A stretch of DNA of 64,000 nt from Verrucomicrobiaceae bacterium. GTDB lineage: Bacteria > Verrucomicrobiota > Verrucomicrobiia > Verrucomicrobiales > Verrucomicrobiaceae. Every line of letters starts with the position of its first letter. Positions within the stretch are counted from its first letter, which is position 1. The translations under genes were made by a program, and so were the position numbers. The stretch lies in assembly GCA_016795365.1 (NCBI GenBank), contig JAEUHN010000051.1, positions 175,443-239,442 of the forward strand. The letters run 5' to 3'. The notes under the pieces were generated by a model. The model was not told where the DNA came from. It did not search any database and saw only the letters and a list, made by a program, of their open reading frames with translations. This document shows, one piece after another, positions 33,725 to 43,402 of this stretch.

Positions 33725-34705
33725 ATGCTGCGCCCCATGCAGCTTGACCTCACCAACCTCTCGCCCGCCCGCCGATACCTCGTAGGCGTGTCCGGTGGGC
33801 GTGATTCAGTCGCTTTGCTGCATCACCTGCACTCGCTCGACTTTGCCAAGCTCATCGTCTGCCACGTCAATCATCGCCTGCGTGGCCGCGCGTCCACCGC
33901 CGATGCCAGCTTCGTCCGCCGCCTCGCCCAGCGCCTCGGCTATCCATGCGAAAGCGCATCCGTGGATGTGCGCCGGCTCGCACGCGACACCCACACATCA
34001 ATCGAGACGGCGGCACGCAATGCCCGCCATAAGTTCTTTGCAGAGGTCGCAAGCAAACATCGCTGTCCCCGCATCATCCTCGCGCATCACGCCGATGATC
34101 AAGCTGAGACCGTGCTGATGCGCATGCTTCGCGGCACCAGCATCACCGGTCTCGGTGGTATGAAACACGAGACCACGCTCCGAGTCGGACGCTCCTCCCT
34201 CACCTTGCTACGTCCCCTGCTCCAAGTCCGTCGAGCTGCCATCGACTTCTACATCGCCCAGCATCGCCTGACCTTCCGCGAGGACGCGACCAATGCCGAC
34301 CCAACGCCCTCGCGGAACCGAGTCCGCCAGTCGCTCCTCCCTCAGCTCAGCGCCGCCATCGGCCGCGATGTGGCAGCCATGCTCACGCGGCTCGCCACAA
34401 ATGCCACACGCGATGACGATTGCCTGCAAACGCTCACCCGCGACCTGGTCGAACGCGCCTCGTTGATCGCTTCCGATGGCAGCCTCGTCCTCGCCCCCGC
34501 GCTCCGCACCGCGCACGCAGCCTTGCAGCACCGCGTGCTCCACCATTGGCTCAAGTCCCAAGCCATCCCCGACCTCGACCACGACCTCCTCACTGCCGCC
34601 GTGTCCCTGATCACGAACCTCGAGCCTGCGCGCCTCAACCTTCCCCGAGGCCTCCAGCTTCGACGCAAGGCAGGACGCTTGCGGATCGCTCACCAGGCAT
34701 CGTGA
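33725..34705 (+). CDS. tilS: tRNA(Ile)-lysidine synthetase
   Basis: Adds lysine to C34 of tRNA-Ile(CAU), changing AUG reading to AUA; essential in bacteria. PP-loop SGGRDS at residues 23-28, then [27 protein letters not shown] and GGMKHE, all TilS family blocks. It has 326 residues, a short form lacking the long C-terminal domain of the E. coli enzyme. ATG 33740 (five codons later) is an alternative start. Its TGA overlaps the GTG of the ATPase gene that follows. Confidence 0.95.
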   Translation: MLRPMQLDLTNLSPARRYLVGVSGGRDSVALLHHLHSLDFAKLIVCHVNHRLRGRASTADASFVRRLAQRLGYPCESASVDVRRLARDTHTSIETAARNARHKFFAEVASKHRCPRIILAHHADDQAETVLMRMLRGTSITGLGGMKHETTLRVGRSSLTLLRPLLQVRRAAIDFYIAQHRLTFREDATNADPTPSRNRVRQSLLPQLSAAIGRDVAAMLTRLATNATRDDDCLQTLTRDLVERASLIASDGSLVLAPALRTAHAALQHRVLHHWLKSQAIPDLDHDLLTAAVSLITNLEPARLNLPRGLQLRRKAGRLRIAHQAS

Positions 34706-35490
34706 CAAAAATCCCCGTGCATCCCGCTTCATCTGTGGTTCACCATCAGGCCTTGCCCCCATCACCCGACATCGACAGAACCCTCGACAAGTCCGTGTTT
34801 CAGGCGCACGGACTGCGCAAGCACTACCAAACTGGTGACCTCAACGTGGTCGCACTTAGCGGTGTGAACATCGAGTTCTTCAGCGGTGAACTCGTCGTGC
34901 TCCTCGGCCCCTCCGGCAGTGGCAAGTCCACCTTGCTCAACATCCTCGGAGGACTCGACGTGCCCACGGAAGGCGAGCTGATCTACAAAGGCTGGCCGCT
35001 CACGAATGCGGACGAGCGCACGCTCACCTTGTTTCGTCGCAACTGCGTGGGCTTTGTCTTCCAGTTCTACAATCTCATCCCGAGTCTCACTGCGCGCGAA
35101 AACGTGGCCCTGATCACCAGCATCGCCCGTGATCCGATGACACCTGAGGAAGCACTTGAGATGGTCGATCTCGGCGACCGCATGGATCACTTCCCATCGC
35201 AACTCAGCGGTGGCGAACAGCAGCGCGTGGCCATCGCCCGTGCCATCGCGAAGCGCCCCGAGGTGCTGCTCTGCGACGAACCCACAGGCGCCCTCGACGT
35301 CACCACCGGCATCACCGTTCTGGAAGCCGTCGAGCGGATCAATCGCGAACTCGGCACACTCACCGTCATCATCACGCACAACGCCAGCATGGCCCAGATG
35401 GCCGACCGTGTGCTCAATCTCTCTGATGGTCAGATCGTCAAGGAGCGCCGCAATGAAAAGCGTCTCCCCGTGCGCGAACTCGAGTGGTGA
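34702..35490 (+). CDS. LolD/MacB-type ABC transporter ATP-binding protein
   Basis: A 262-residue ATPase of the lipoprotein-release/macrolide-export subgroup. Walker A is GPSGSGKST, the Q-loop [13 protein letters not shown] is typical of LolD/FtsE/MacB, the signature is [14 protein letters not shown], Walker B is [12 protein letters not shown] and the switch is ITHNASM. GTG 34702 overlaps the tilS stop (GTGA), giving about 35 extra N-terminal residues before the conserved core. The matching permease is not adjacent; the next gene is a helicase. It therefore may work with a permease encoded elsewhere. The inward gene order suggests co-expression with tilS. Confidence 0.93.
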   Translation: MTKIPVHPASSVVHHQALPPSPDIDRTLDKSVFQAHGLRKHYQTGDLNVVALSGVNIEFFSGELVVLLGPSGSGKSTLLNILGGLDVPTEGELIYKGWPLTNADERTLTLFRRNCVGFVFQFYNLIPSLTARENVALITSIARDPMTPEEALEMVDLGDRMDHFPSQLSGGEQQRVAIARAIAKRPEVLLCDEPTGALDVTTGITVLEAVERINRELGTLTVIITHNASMAQMADRVLNLSDGQIVKERRNEKRLPVRELEW

Positions 35491-35549
35491 AATGATGCGG
35501 CACATCTTGCGGGCGCGGGGCTTCTCTTTAGCCTCGCTCTCCCCCGCTC

Positions 35550-38500
35550 ATGTCTGACCTGCTCACCAAACTCGACTCGCTCGCGCCTGCCTCACTGTGG
35601 ACGCTCGCACCTCGGGACCTGCTCATGAAGGGCGCAGGACTGCTGGCCACGGGGGACATCGCGGACCTGCACTGGACAGGCGAGGGCTTGCTGGAGTTCG
35701 AGTTTCCTCAGAGGCTCAACACCTTGATCCATCGCATGTGGCTGGCCGGAGATCGGATCGAAGGCCAATGCGACATGCACCCGGTGCAGCCCTGCGCACA
35801 TCACCTCGCCAGCCTCATGCTGTGCATGCATCTCATGAAGGACTTCACCGCCTTCGGTCGCCTGCCCAACCGGGTGCTGGCGCAACGACTCAAGGCGAGA
35901 CTCCTGAAGCACGATGAACGCGCTGTGGTGACCGAGCGTCCTGCCCAGCAGGCGCAGAAGCATGTGCTCATCCGTCCGCAAGGCGGGCAGCTCTTCACCT
36001 TCCGAGACTCGTTCAGCAGCAGCGTGCAGGATGCCTTTGCCACCCTGCCCATCGAGCTGCGCACCTTCATCAATACGTGGGGCAACTTCGGCGACTCGGA
36101 GGATGCTTTTTGGACCTGGTTCACGCGGCCTAACCGTCGTTTCCCTGTATTCGTCGATCACGAGGGCAAGGTGATTGGCGTCGAGCCCGCCGAGTCCTCT
36201 CGCTGGCGCGGGGGCGTGGTGCTGGACCTGGATGGATCGGGGCTGCGCATGAGGCGGCAATTGCTGCTCGATGGCCAGGAGACCGACGAGCCCTTCGTGC
36301 CCGTGGGCCAGAGCCTGGCCTGCCTGCTGAAGTCCAAGAAAGTCATCCGCCTGCCTTCGCTGCAATCCTGGGAGCTGTGGCACGAGATCAATTCGCGCCT
36401 CATCAAGACCACAAGCCTCGGCTTCGGCAGCCCGTATGCCGCCCTGCGTAACTCCGCCGAGCAGATCATCGACATCGAAGACTGGAACGGCACCACCACT
36501 CCCTGGGCACAGGACAGCAGCGGCAAGCCCGCCCGTCTGCCACGTCTGCGCTGGAAAGGAGAAGATGTTTCCACACCAACTGCCGAACAAGCTTCTGCAA
36601 GCATCGAACTCATGCCCACACCTGGACTCGAGAAGGCAATGCTGGACGTGCTGGTGAAGGCTGGCACCGAGGAGATCGAACTCGATGTGCTCTCCCACAT
36701 CATTCATGCCGAGGGCGCGCTGGAGCTTTACTCGGCAGATCCTCAGTTGCTCGCGGCCCGGAGCCGACGGGAGGCGGTGATGAGCACGTTGTTCCGCATC
36801 GTGCTCGAGCCAGACGCCAAGGAGCGTCGCGCCCTCCTGCGGGAGTTGGAGAAGCACGACTCGATGCGCAGCCCTGGGCAATCGAAGCGCGCCATTCGCG
36901 GGATTAAAGAAACACTCGGCCTAGACAAGGAGCAGACCGAACCCGCCATTCTCTGCTCCTCCAGCTCGCGCGGTTGGCTGGCGATCACCGGGGCTACTCG
37001 GCAAGGAGAGATCGCAGCCGCCCTTGCACGTCATTTGCTGGGTGCCGATCAGCCTGCGAAATGGGAGTCTCACGAGCGCTCGCGCCAGAATCCTGATCTG
37101 CTGATGGTGCCTGCCGCTGAAGCCCTGCCGCGCCTGCCGCTGCTGGTGGAGGCTTGCCAGAAACATCAGATTCGCCTCACGTATGCGCACAAGCCCGTGG
37201 CCGTCACATCGCTGAATTGCCGCGTGAGTGCCACCCAGTCCGAGGGCCTGGACTTCTTCGAACTGAGGCCCGAGGTGACTTGCGCGGGCAATCTGATCCC
37301 ACAAGATCAGTGGGAGGAACTCCTGCGCACCGGGCACCTCATTGATGATGATGGCCAGCTGCGAGTGATCGACCTCAGCTCGATCCAGGGGCTCAGTCGC
37401 GTGAGCGATCTGCTCCATCGCCAGCGCGATGAAGAAGACGAGCCCGAGCACCGCAAGCGCAAGAGCCTCTCTGACCTCGTCCGCATCCCCCGCGTGCGCA
37501 TCCTGGACTGGCTGCTGCTGCAAAAGCACGGCATCGAATGCGAACTACCCGCCTCGGAGCGCAGTGTGCTCGAATCGCTAATGACCTTCGAAACGCTGCA
37601 CCGCGAAGCCTTGCCCACTGCGCTCAAGGCCACTCTGCGCGACTACCAACACGCGGGCTACTCGTGGCTGGCCTTCCTTTACCGCCACGGCTTTGGCGGC
37701 TGCCTCGCAGACGACATGGGCCTGGGCAAGACGCTGCAAACCATCACGCTTCTCGCCGCGATCAAAGAAGGTGTGGTCAAGCCGCTGGCCCACGATGAGC
37801 AGGATCGTCGCCCGCATCTGCTCGTGGTGCCTCCGACGCTGCTCTTCAACTGGCAGCACGAGGTGAAGACCTTCTGCCCCGGCCTCTACGTTCACGAATA
37901 CACGGGCAAGGGCCGCAGCTTGATCGGCATCCGCGATGGCATCGTCATCACCACCTACGACATCGCGCGTCGCGACATCGAATCCCTGCGCGAGAAGAAA
38001 TTCGACTGCATCATCTTCGACGAGGCGCAGAACGTGAAGAACATGCAAGGCGAACGCGCCAAGGCCATGCGCCAGCTCGAAGGTCGCTGCAAGCTCACGC
38101 TCACAGGAACGCCTCTGGAAAATCACGCAGGCGAATACTACAGCATCATTGATTTGTCGTTACCCGGCTTGTTCGGCGACTACCGCGAGTTCATGAACGC
38201 GTTGAAGCAGCCAAATGGAATCTTCAACCCGCTCGACCGCGCGCGTCCTTTTGTGCTGCGCCGCACCAAAGAAAAAATCCTCACCGAACTCCCGCCCAAG
38301 GTGGAGAGCGACCTCCACCTGGACCTCACCGAGGAGCAGAAGCGCTTCTACACCCGCGCCGTGGCTGATGTTCGTGCTGAGGTCTTCGAGGCTTTCCAGG
38401 ACAAGACCGCGCAGCAGGCAGGGATCGTCGCCCTCGCAGCGCTGACCCGCCTGCGCCAGATCTGCGTGTCGCCCACGCTGATCGATCCCACGCACACGGA

Positions 38501-39029
38501 GATGTCGCCCAAGATGGAGCACCTGGTCGAGAAGCTGGAGGAACTGAACGCCGAAGGCCATTCCGCGCTCGTCTTCAGCCAGTTCACCAAGTGCCTTGAC
38601 CTTCTGGAGACCCACCTCAAATCCAGCCAACTACCCTTCCAGCGGCTCGACGGCAGCACGCCACAGCAGCACCGCAAGAAGCTCGTGGAAGCCTTCCAGA
38701 ACGGCACCGGTCCTGGGCTTTTCCTCATCAGCCTCAAGGCCGGAGGTGCAGGCCTCAACCTCACGCGCGCCAGCTACGTCTTCCACATTGATCCCTGGTG
38801 GAACCCGGCCGCCGAAAGCCAGGCCAGCGATCGCGCCCACCGAATGGGGCAGAAGCAAACCGTCTTCATTCAGCGCCTCATTATGCGCCACACCATCGAA
38901 GAAAAGATCATGCAGCTCAAAGCGCAGAAGCGCGAACTCTTCGATCAAGTCCTCGCAGGCACCGAAGGCGACCGCAGCACCGGCGGTGCCATCATCACGA
39001 AGGAAGACTTCAAGTTCCTGCTGGAGTGA
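35550..39029 (+). CDS. SNF2-family DEAD/DEAH helicase with degenerate SWIM-like motif
   Basis: A 1159-residue ATP-dependent DNA or nucleoprotein translocase. The N-terminal region has C74-x2-H77 and C82-A-H84 (CDMHPVQPCAHH), resembling but not matching the CxC...CxH SWIM zinc finger. The SNF2 core runs from about 690: DDMGLGKTLQTI (721-732), VVPPTLLFNW, IIFDEAQNVKN, TGTPLENH, and helicase-C motifs LVFSQFTKCL, LKAGGAGLNLT, WWNPAAESQASDRAHRMGQ. Bacterial members are often found near restriction or DNA-repair genes and are poorly understood. It starts 59 bases after the ATPase gene. A hairpin at 39031-39064 follows immediately. Confidence 0.95.
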   Translation: MSDLLTKLDSLAPASLWTLAPRDLLMKGAGLLATGDIADLHWTGEGLLEFEFPQRLNTLIHRMWLAGDRIEGQCDMHPVQPCAHHLASLMLCMHLMKDFTAFGRLPNRVLAQRLKARLLKHDERAVVTERPAQQAQKHVLIRPQGGQLFTFRDSFSSSVQDAFATLPIELRTFINTWGNFGDSEDAFWTWFTRPNRRFPVFVDHEGKVIGVEPAESSRWRGGVVLDLDGSGLRMRRQLLLDGQETDEPFVPVGQSLACLLKSKKVIRLPSLQSWELWHEINSRLIKTTSLGFGSPYAALRNSAEQIIDIEDWNGTTTPWAQDSSGKPARLPRLRWKGEDVSTPTAEQASASIELMPTPGLEKAMLDVLVKAGTEEIELDVLSHIIHAEGALELYSADPQLLAARSRREAVMSTLFRIVLEPDAKERRALLRELEKHDSMRSPGQSKRAIRGIKETLGLDKEQTEPAILCSSSSRGWLAITGATRQGEIAAALARHLLGADQPAKWESHERSRQNPDLLMVPAAEALPRLPLLVEACQKHQIRLTYAHKPVAVTSLNCRVSATQSEGLDFFELRPEVTCAGNLIPQDQWEELLRTGHLIDDDGQLRVIDLSSIQGLSRVSDLLHRQRDEEDEPEHRKRKSLSDLVRIPRVRILDWLLLQKHGIECELPASERSVLESLMTFETLHREALPTALKATLRDYQHAGYSWLAFLYRHGFGGCLADDMGLGKTLQTITLLAAIKEGVVKPLAHDEQDRRPHLLVVPPTLLFNWQHEVKTFCPGLYVHEYTGKGRSLIGIRDGIVITTYDIARRDIESLREKKFDCIIFDEAQNVKNMQGERAKAMRQLEGRCKLTLTGTPLENHAGEYYSIIDLSLPGLFGDYREFMNALKQPNGIFNPLDRARPFVLRRTKEKILTELPPKVESDLHLDLTEEQKRFYTRAVADVRAEVFEAFQDKTAQQAGIVALAALTRLRQICVSPTLIDPTHTEMSPKMEHLVEKLEELNAEGHSALVFSQFTKCLDLLETHLKSSQLPFQRLDGSTPQQHRKKLVEAFQNGTGPGLFLISLKAGGAGLNLTRASYVFHIDPWWNPAAESQASDRAHRMGQKQTVFIQRLIMRHTIEEKIMQLKAQKRELFDQVLAGTEGDRSTGGAIITKEDFKFLLE

Positions 39030-39030
39030 T

Positions 39031-39064
39031 ACAAAAAAGGCAGGCACCTCACGATGCCTGCCTT
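39031..39064 (-). terminator. Terminator between convergent SNF2 and toroid-protein genes
   Basis: Perfect 10-bp stem AAGGCAGGCA/TGCCTGCCTT (39037-39064) with an 8-base loop. An A-run (39033-39038) lies on its left, so read leftward the hairpin ends in U-tract, giving an intrinsic terminator for the minus-strand gene. It may also stop the helicase transcript, but without a U-tract on that side. Confidence 0.85.
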
Positions 39065-39088
39065 GGAGATTCCAGTCTGATAGCTCGC

Positions 39089-41257
39089 CTATTTGTCGAA
39101 GAAGGACTCTTCGTCGCGGTCGGCGACTTTTAGGTAGCGGTAATACACTTCGAGCTGGAGCACGCAGAGGGCGGTCTTGTAAATCCCACCGTATTTGTTG
39201 CCTGCGGAACCAGCATCCCAGTTGGCACGCTCAGGTTTCCAGCTGCCATCGGGGGCCTGGTTGTTGAGGAGCTGGGGAAGCAGCTGCTCGTTGTAGAACT
39301 TCCAGTCGTCGCCGCCCTTCTGGAAGAAGGTCTGGGTGTAGTAATACCAGCAGTAAAGATTGCAGTTCTTGTTCCAGTCGAGCGGCTCGGCAGCGATGAA
39401 GGTGCGGAGGAACTTGATGGCGTCGTTGGTGGCTTTGGTCTTGTTCTTGGCCAGCGTCTGAAGGCCAAGCGCCCCTGCTCCGGTAAGGCTCCACTGATTG
39501 TAGTGCGCATCGCGACTGGTGCCTCCGAATCCTCCATCCTTCGTCTGGGTGGACTCAATGTATTTCATGGCCTTAGAGATCGACTCGTGCAGACCAGGAA
39601 TCTTGAGCCCCGTGTGCTTCGCCGCTTTGAGAGCCTGATACTGCCAGCCCACGACGGAGAGGTCATCGCGCTTGGAGTTCTTCAGTCCCTTTTCCGTGTG
39701 GTTGGCGGTGTAGTAGTCCCAGCCCCCGGATTCGTTCTGGTGATCAATGATCAGCTTCACGCCCTTCTCGAACGTCTCACGCATTCCGGGCAGGCTCTTC
39801 GAACCCAAGCGGGCCAGCGTATACATCTCGCCCAGTGCATAGGTGGCGATGCCGTGCTCGTAGGCGGAGGAGATCGGCTTGGGATTCTCGCAAATGTAGC
39901 CCCACTCGTTCTTCTTTGAGAGTTCGATCAAATACATGATGCCATCCATGACGTTCTGTCCGTAGAATGGCGATTCAGGCGTCTCGCAGCGTCCGAGGTA
40001 GCAGAGCAAGGCGAGACCGGTCATGCCAGCCTTGGCCCCATCGCCCCATGAACCGTCCTTCTTCTGCTTGGTCTTAAGCCACTCAAGGGCCTTCGATACC
40101 GCAGCCTCGCACTCAGCGCTGCCGCCGTTCTGGCGCAGCTTTTCAAGACGTTCCGCCGTGCTGCAGCGAGCGCGCATCGTTGGCGGCAGACTCACGAATC
40201 CACCAGCCGCGCCCATGCCCATGCCGCTGCCGAATCCACCACCGCCACCACCTTTGCCAAAGCCGCCTCCACCGAGGCTGCCGCCGCCGAGCATGCTGCT
40301 CACATCAGGCACATCCAGGATGTCAGGTGGTGCCTCCGGCAGGCTGATGCTGGCGTTCTGGCTGTTGCTGACCACCTTCTTCATCGGGGTGGTCTTGGCG
40401 ATGGTGCTGCGGCGCTTCTGCTGAACCTTATGCTGAAGGTCTTGCGAAGCCTGTGCCCCTTGGGCAGTGCCGCCACCGGGAAGGAAATCGACGTTCTTGG
40501 TGATCTGGGTGCTGGTGAACACGACCAAGCCAGCGACGAGCAGGACGCCTGCGTGGATCGCTACGGAGAGCGTGAGCGAACCACCACCGATCTTGCGCCA
40601 CAGTTCGACGAAGTGATTGCGCTTGGGCGGAGGGCCGAAGTCGTGCGCTGCCGGAGGATGATAGGGATGTGGAAGGCCGTCTTCGGAAGGAGCCTCCGCA
40701 TGAATGTCGCCAGCGGGTGCCGCAGCCACCATCGGAGCAACTGCAGCCGCGACCGGAGCTGGAATCGAAGGGACCACGGGGACTGGGGCTGGAATTGGAG
40801 CCAGAGCGGCGGGCACTGGAGCCGGAGCCGCTTGCGCAGGAGCTGCCGACGGAGGGGGCGATCCAGCAGGAGGTGGTGGAATCGGCGCAGGCAATGGACC
40901 CGTGGCCATGCCTGGGTGCGGCGGCATGCCATAGCCCGGCGGCATCATGGGCTGACCGGGATAGGGTTGGCCAGGGTAAGGCTGAGGATAGCCAGGCGGA
41001 TAACCCGGCTGCATCGGCATGTATCCCGGCGGATAACCCACGGGCATCTGCTGCGGATACTGGCCCTGCATAGGCTGCGGGTAACCAGGAGGGTAGCCCA
41101 TCGGCATCTGCTGGGGATACCCCTGCGGCGCATAGCCTGGTGGAGGTGGCACAAATCCAGGTGCATAGCCCGGAAGCGGCTGCGTCATTCCTGGGGGCGG
41201 AGCGACAGGCGGCGTGTTCTCGGGAGTCGGCGATGAAGGGTTCGGCTGGTTTTCCAT
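39089..41257 (-). CDS. Proline-rich, membrane-anchored protein with squalene-cyclase-like toroid domain
   Basis: 722 residues from ATG 41257; ATG 41305 adds 16 more. Residues about 1-110 are repeats of (G)YPPGYPQ/M and PGQP, then Ala/Pro-rich to about 205. One membrane helix follows (about 240-260, LTLSVAIHAGVLLVAGLVVF), then Gly-rich loops (FGKGGGGGGFGSGM) and, from about 385, an alpha/alpha toroid of the prenyltransferase/squalene-cyclase fold: SKALEWLKTKQKKDGSWGD, QNESGGWDYY, TQTKDGGFGG, QAPDGSWKP. These QW-type repeats occur without a visible DXDD cyclase motif, so binding rather than cyclisation is likely. Such toroid proteins are common in PVC genomes with unknown roles. Confidence 0.8.
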   Translation of the reverse strand: MENQPNPSSPTPENTPPVAPPPGMTQPLPGYAPGFVPPPPGYAPQGYPQQMPMGYPPGYPQPMQGQYPQQMPVGYPPGYMPMQPGYPPGYPQPYPGQPYPGQPMMPPGYGMPPHPGMATGPLPAPIPPPPAGSPPPSAAPAQAAPAPVPAALAPIPAPVPVVPSIPAPVAAAVAPMVAAAPAGDIHAEAPSEDGLPHPYHPPAAHDFGPPPKRNHFVELWRKIGGGSLTLSVAIHAGVLLVAGLVVFTSTQITKNVDFLPGGGTAQGAQASQDLQHKVQQKRRSTIAKTTPMKKVVSNSQNASISLPEAPPDILDVPDVSSMLGGGSLGGGGFGKGGGGGGFGSGMGMGAAGGFVSLPPTMRARCSTAERLEKLRQNGGSAECEAAVSKALEWLKTKQKKDGSWGDGAKAGMTGLALLCYLGRCETPESPFYGQNVMDGIMYLIELSKKNEWGYICENPKPISSAYEHGIATYALGEMYTLARLGSKSLPGMRETFEKGVKLIIDHQNESGGWDYYTANHTEKGLKNSKRDDLSVVGWQYQALKAAKHTGLKIPGLHESISKAMKYIESTQTKDGGFGGTSRDAHYNQWSLTGAGALGLQTLAKNKTKATNDAIKFLRTFIAAEPLDWNKNCNLYCWYYYTQTFFQKGGDDWKFYNEQLLPQLLNNQAPDGSWKPERANWDAGSAGNKYGGIYKTALCVLQLEVYYRYLKVADRDEESFFDK

Positions 41258-41419
41258 GGCTGGTGCGATTGTATGGATGATGTGGCTACGGTCCAGAGCA
41301 GACATCCTTGGAAAAAACTGTTTTTCATCTTTTCACGCCTGCCTCCAGTCCACCGCCACTCTAGTTTTACGCCTGGAATCTGTTATTCGACGTCCCCGCA
41401 CGACGTATGGCCTTAGCCC

Positions 41420-42568
41420 ATGCGTCCTTCTCTCGTCGTTCTCAGCCTCTTCATCACCGCCCAAGCGCTTGCGCTCAGCGAGAAGGAAATCCAGGGCTTC
41501 ATCGACGAAGCGATCAAGGCAGGCGGTGGCGAGGTCATGATCCCGCCGGGCAAGCACCTCATCACCAAGGGCCTCGTCATCAAAGACGCGAAGAAGCTCC
41601 GCCTCATCGGCTACGACAAGGAAGCCTCGATCCTCAAGCTTCCGCCGCTGGCCTTTGCCGAGTCGGGGGAAACCGTGGCCGCTGGAGCCACACGACTGGC
41701 GCTGCGCCGGTCGCAACACCTGGCCGTGGGCATGAGGCTGCACCTGGAGTGCGACGGCGAGATCGACGCCTTCACCAAGAAGCCGAAGCCCTACCAGCTC
41801 GCGTTCGTGAAGGAGCTAACGCCTGACGCCGTCGTGCTGCGCGACCCGCTGAAATTCCCCGTGCCCGCAGGCACGATGATCCGCGATGAAGACGCGCCGA
41901 ACCTTATCGAGGTGCGCGGTGCCACCGATGGCGTGACCATCGAGAAGCTCACGCTCGATGGCGGTCGCGCGCCCGCCGATCCGCCTGTGCGGGGCCATGC
42001 GCAGCTGTGCGGCGTCTTGGCCGTCGGAGCCTACACTTATGAAAAGGGTCCCACGGCACCGCGCGTGAAAGGCGTCCACGTCACTCGCTGCATCATCCAG
42101 AACTGCTTCGGTCGCGGCGTCGCGTTTTACTCGGTGGAAGACAGTGCCGTGGAGGACTGCACGATCATGGACTGCAACGACGAAGCCGTCGATCTCGACC
42201 ACTTCACGCAGAAGACGATCGTGCGGCATAATCACTTCGCGCGCTGCAATGTGGGCGTCGAACTCAACGACGCCAACGACTGCGCCGTGCTCTTCAATGA
42301 GATGCGCGAGTGCAACACCGGCGTGAACCTCTGGCGCTGGTGCAAGATCCCCGACCTCAACGAGCGCAACCGCATCGAAGGCAACACCATCGAGCGCACC
42401 AACGGCAATGCCATTCAGATCGGCAAAGACACCGCGCACACGACCGTGATCGACAACGACCTCCGCGACAGTGCCCGCAACGGCATCAGCGTGCAAGGCA
42501 CCGATCAGACCCTGCGCGACAACCGCATCACCGGCAGCAAGATGCAGGACATCGCCAAGCCGAAATAA
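41420..42568 (+). CDS. Exported right-handed parallel beta-helix protein
   Basis: 382 residues with a short signal peptide (about 1-19). From about 165 the sequence shows the regular pattern of a pectate-lyase-like/PbH1 beta-helix: short repeats with Asn/Cys ladders such as TRCIIQNCFGRGVAF, DCTIMDCNDEAVD, HNHFARCNVGVEL and NEMRECNTGVNL. Typical functions are polysaccharide lyase, epimerase or binding. No catalytic lysine or acid triad can be picked confidently. Free-standing; divergent from the toroid-protein gene across a 160-base region. Confidence 0.8.
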   Translation: MRPSLVVLSLFITAQALALSEKEIQGFIDEAIKAGGGEVMIPPGKHLITKGLVIKDAKKLRLIGYDKEASILKLPPLAFAESGETVAAGATRLALRRSQHLAVGMRLHLECDGEIDAFTKKPKPYQLAFVKELTPDAVVLRDPLKFPVPAGTMIRDEDAPNLIEVRGATDGVTIEKLTLDGGRAPADPPVRGHAQLCGVLAVGAYTYEKGPTAPRVKGVHVTRCIIQNCFGRGVAFYSVEDSAVEDCTIMDCNDEAVDLDHFTQKTIVRHNHFARCNVGVELNDANDCAVLFNEMRECNTGVNLWRWCKIPDLNERNRIEGNTIERTNGNAIQIGKDTAHTTVIDNDLRDSARNGISVQGTDQTLRDNRITGSKMQDIAKPK

Positions 42569-42610
42569 GCGCAACCGCACGCAACACCCGGCAACCACTA
42601 CGCACCTCCG

Positions 42611-43363
42611 TCACGTCTGGCTCACCACCTGCATCAGATGCTGTAGCTCGGCATCGACATCCTCGTTCGAGCCCACGGTCTGGCGGACCTCCTCGCGCAA
42701 CAGCACTCGATACTCACGCAGCATTCGCAGCAGCGTCGTGCGCAGTGCTTCCTGGCTCATTTCCAGGCTTGCAGCCATTGCCGCTGCATCATGTCCGCGC
42801 AGACTGCCGCCTGTCAGCAGCACCGGCCGCAGCACACGAAACACGGCTGCCTTGCCTTTGTCGCTAAACTCCACCTCCAGCGTCCTCAGCACCCGCGTGA
42901 GCAGTTCGGCGCACCACCGGCGGTCAAACATTACATCTGGCCCCAATGAAGCGGGTGAGGCCTCAGCCTGATAGCGCTGCTCCAGCTCTGGCCCCAGCAC
43001 CAGGCACAAGTCCTCCGCCAGCACCTCCCGCGCCTCCCTGCGGTTCTCTCGATGATGATGACTGATGAGAAAGCGATCCAGTGATCGGACAAGGAAAGTC
43101 CTCAGTCTGCCTTTGTCCTCATCCAGGTTCTGAAAGGCGTTCAGGCGCAGCAGCTTGGCCATGAAATTGTGCAGCACATCCTCCGCATCGTGATGGCTCA
43201 CACCCCGCCAGCGAATGAAGCTGTAGAGCGGATAATGATATTGAGCACACAGGTCATTGAGTGCCCGTGTGCTGACCTTCGTGTCTGAATTCTTGAGCCG
43301 CTCCACCAATGTCCACGCGGTCGTGGGGAATCTGCCGTCGTCTTTGGGTGAAGATTCTGCCAT
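42611..43363 (-). CDS. ECF-like RNA polymerase sigma factor
   Basis: 250 residues. Sigma region 2 is visible as LNDLCAQYHYPLYSFIRWRG and HHDAEDVLHNFMAKLL; region 4 is KGKAAVFRVLRPVLL with a helix-turn-helix at AAMAASLEMSQEALRTTLLRMLREYR. This longer ECF type (region 2/4 with a long spacer) is characteristic of Planctomycetota and Verrucomicrobiota, where it accompanies Ser/Thr kinases. It lies 39 bases downstream of the kinase gene on the same strand, so kinase signalling may control it. No anti-sigma gene is nearby. Confidence 0.88.
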   Translation of the reverse strand: MAESSPKDDGRFPTTAWTLVERLKNSDTKVSTRALNDLCAQYHYPLYSFIRWRGVSHHDAEDVLHNFMAKLLRLNAFQNLDEDKGRLRTFLVRSLDRFLISHHHRENRREAREVLAEDLCLVLGPELEQRYQAEASPASLGPDVMFDRRWCAELLTRVLRTLEVEFSDKGKAAVFRVLRPVLLTGGSLRGHDAAAMAASLEMSQEALRTTLLRMLREYRVLLREEVRQTVGSNEDVDAELQHLMQVVSQT

Positions 43364-43402
43364 GTGCTTGTGAATGAATGGGAACGGCGAGATCGGCCAA
43401 CG

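Noticed and set aside
35550..39029. SNF2 helicase as part of a phage-defence island
   Set aside because: No methyltransferase, nuclease, or other defence gene is adjacent; its neighbours are a LolD-type ATPase, tilS and a toroid protein.
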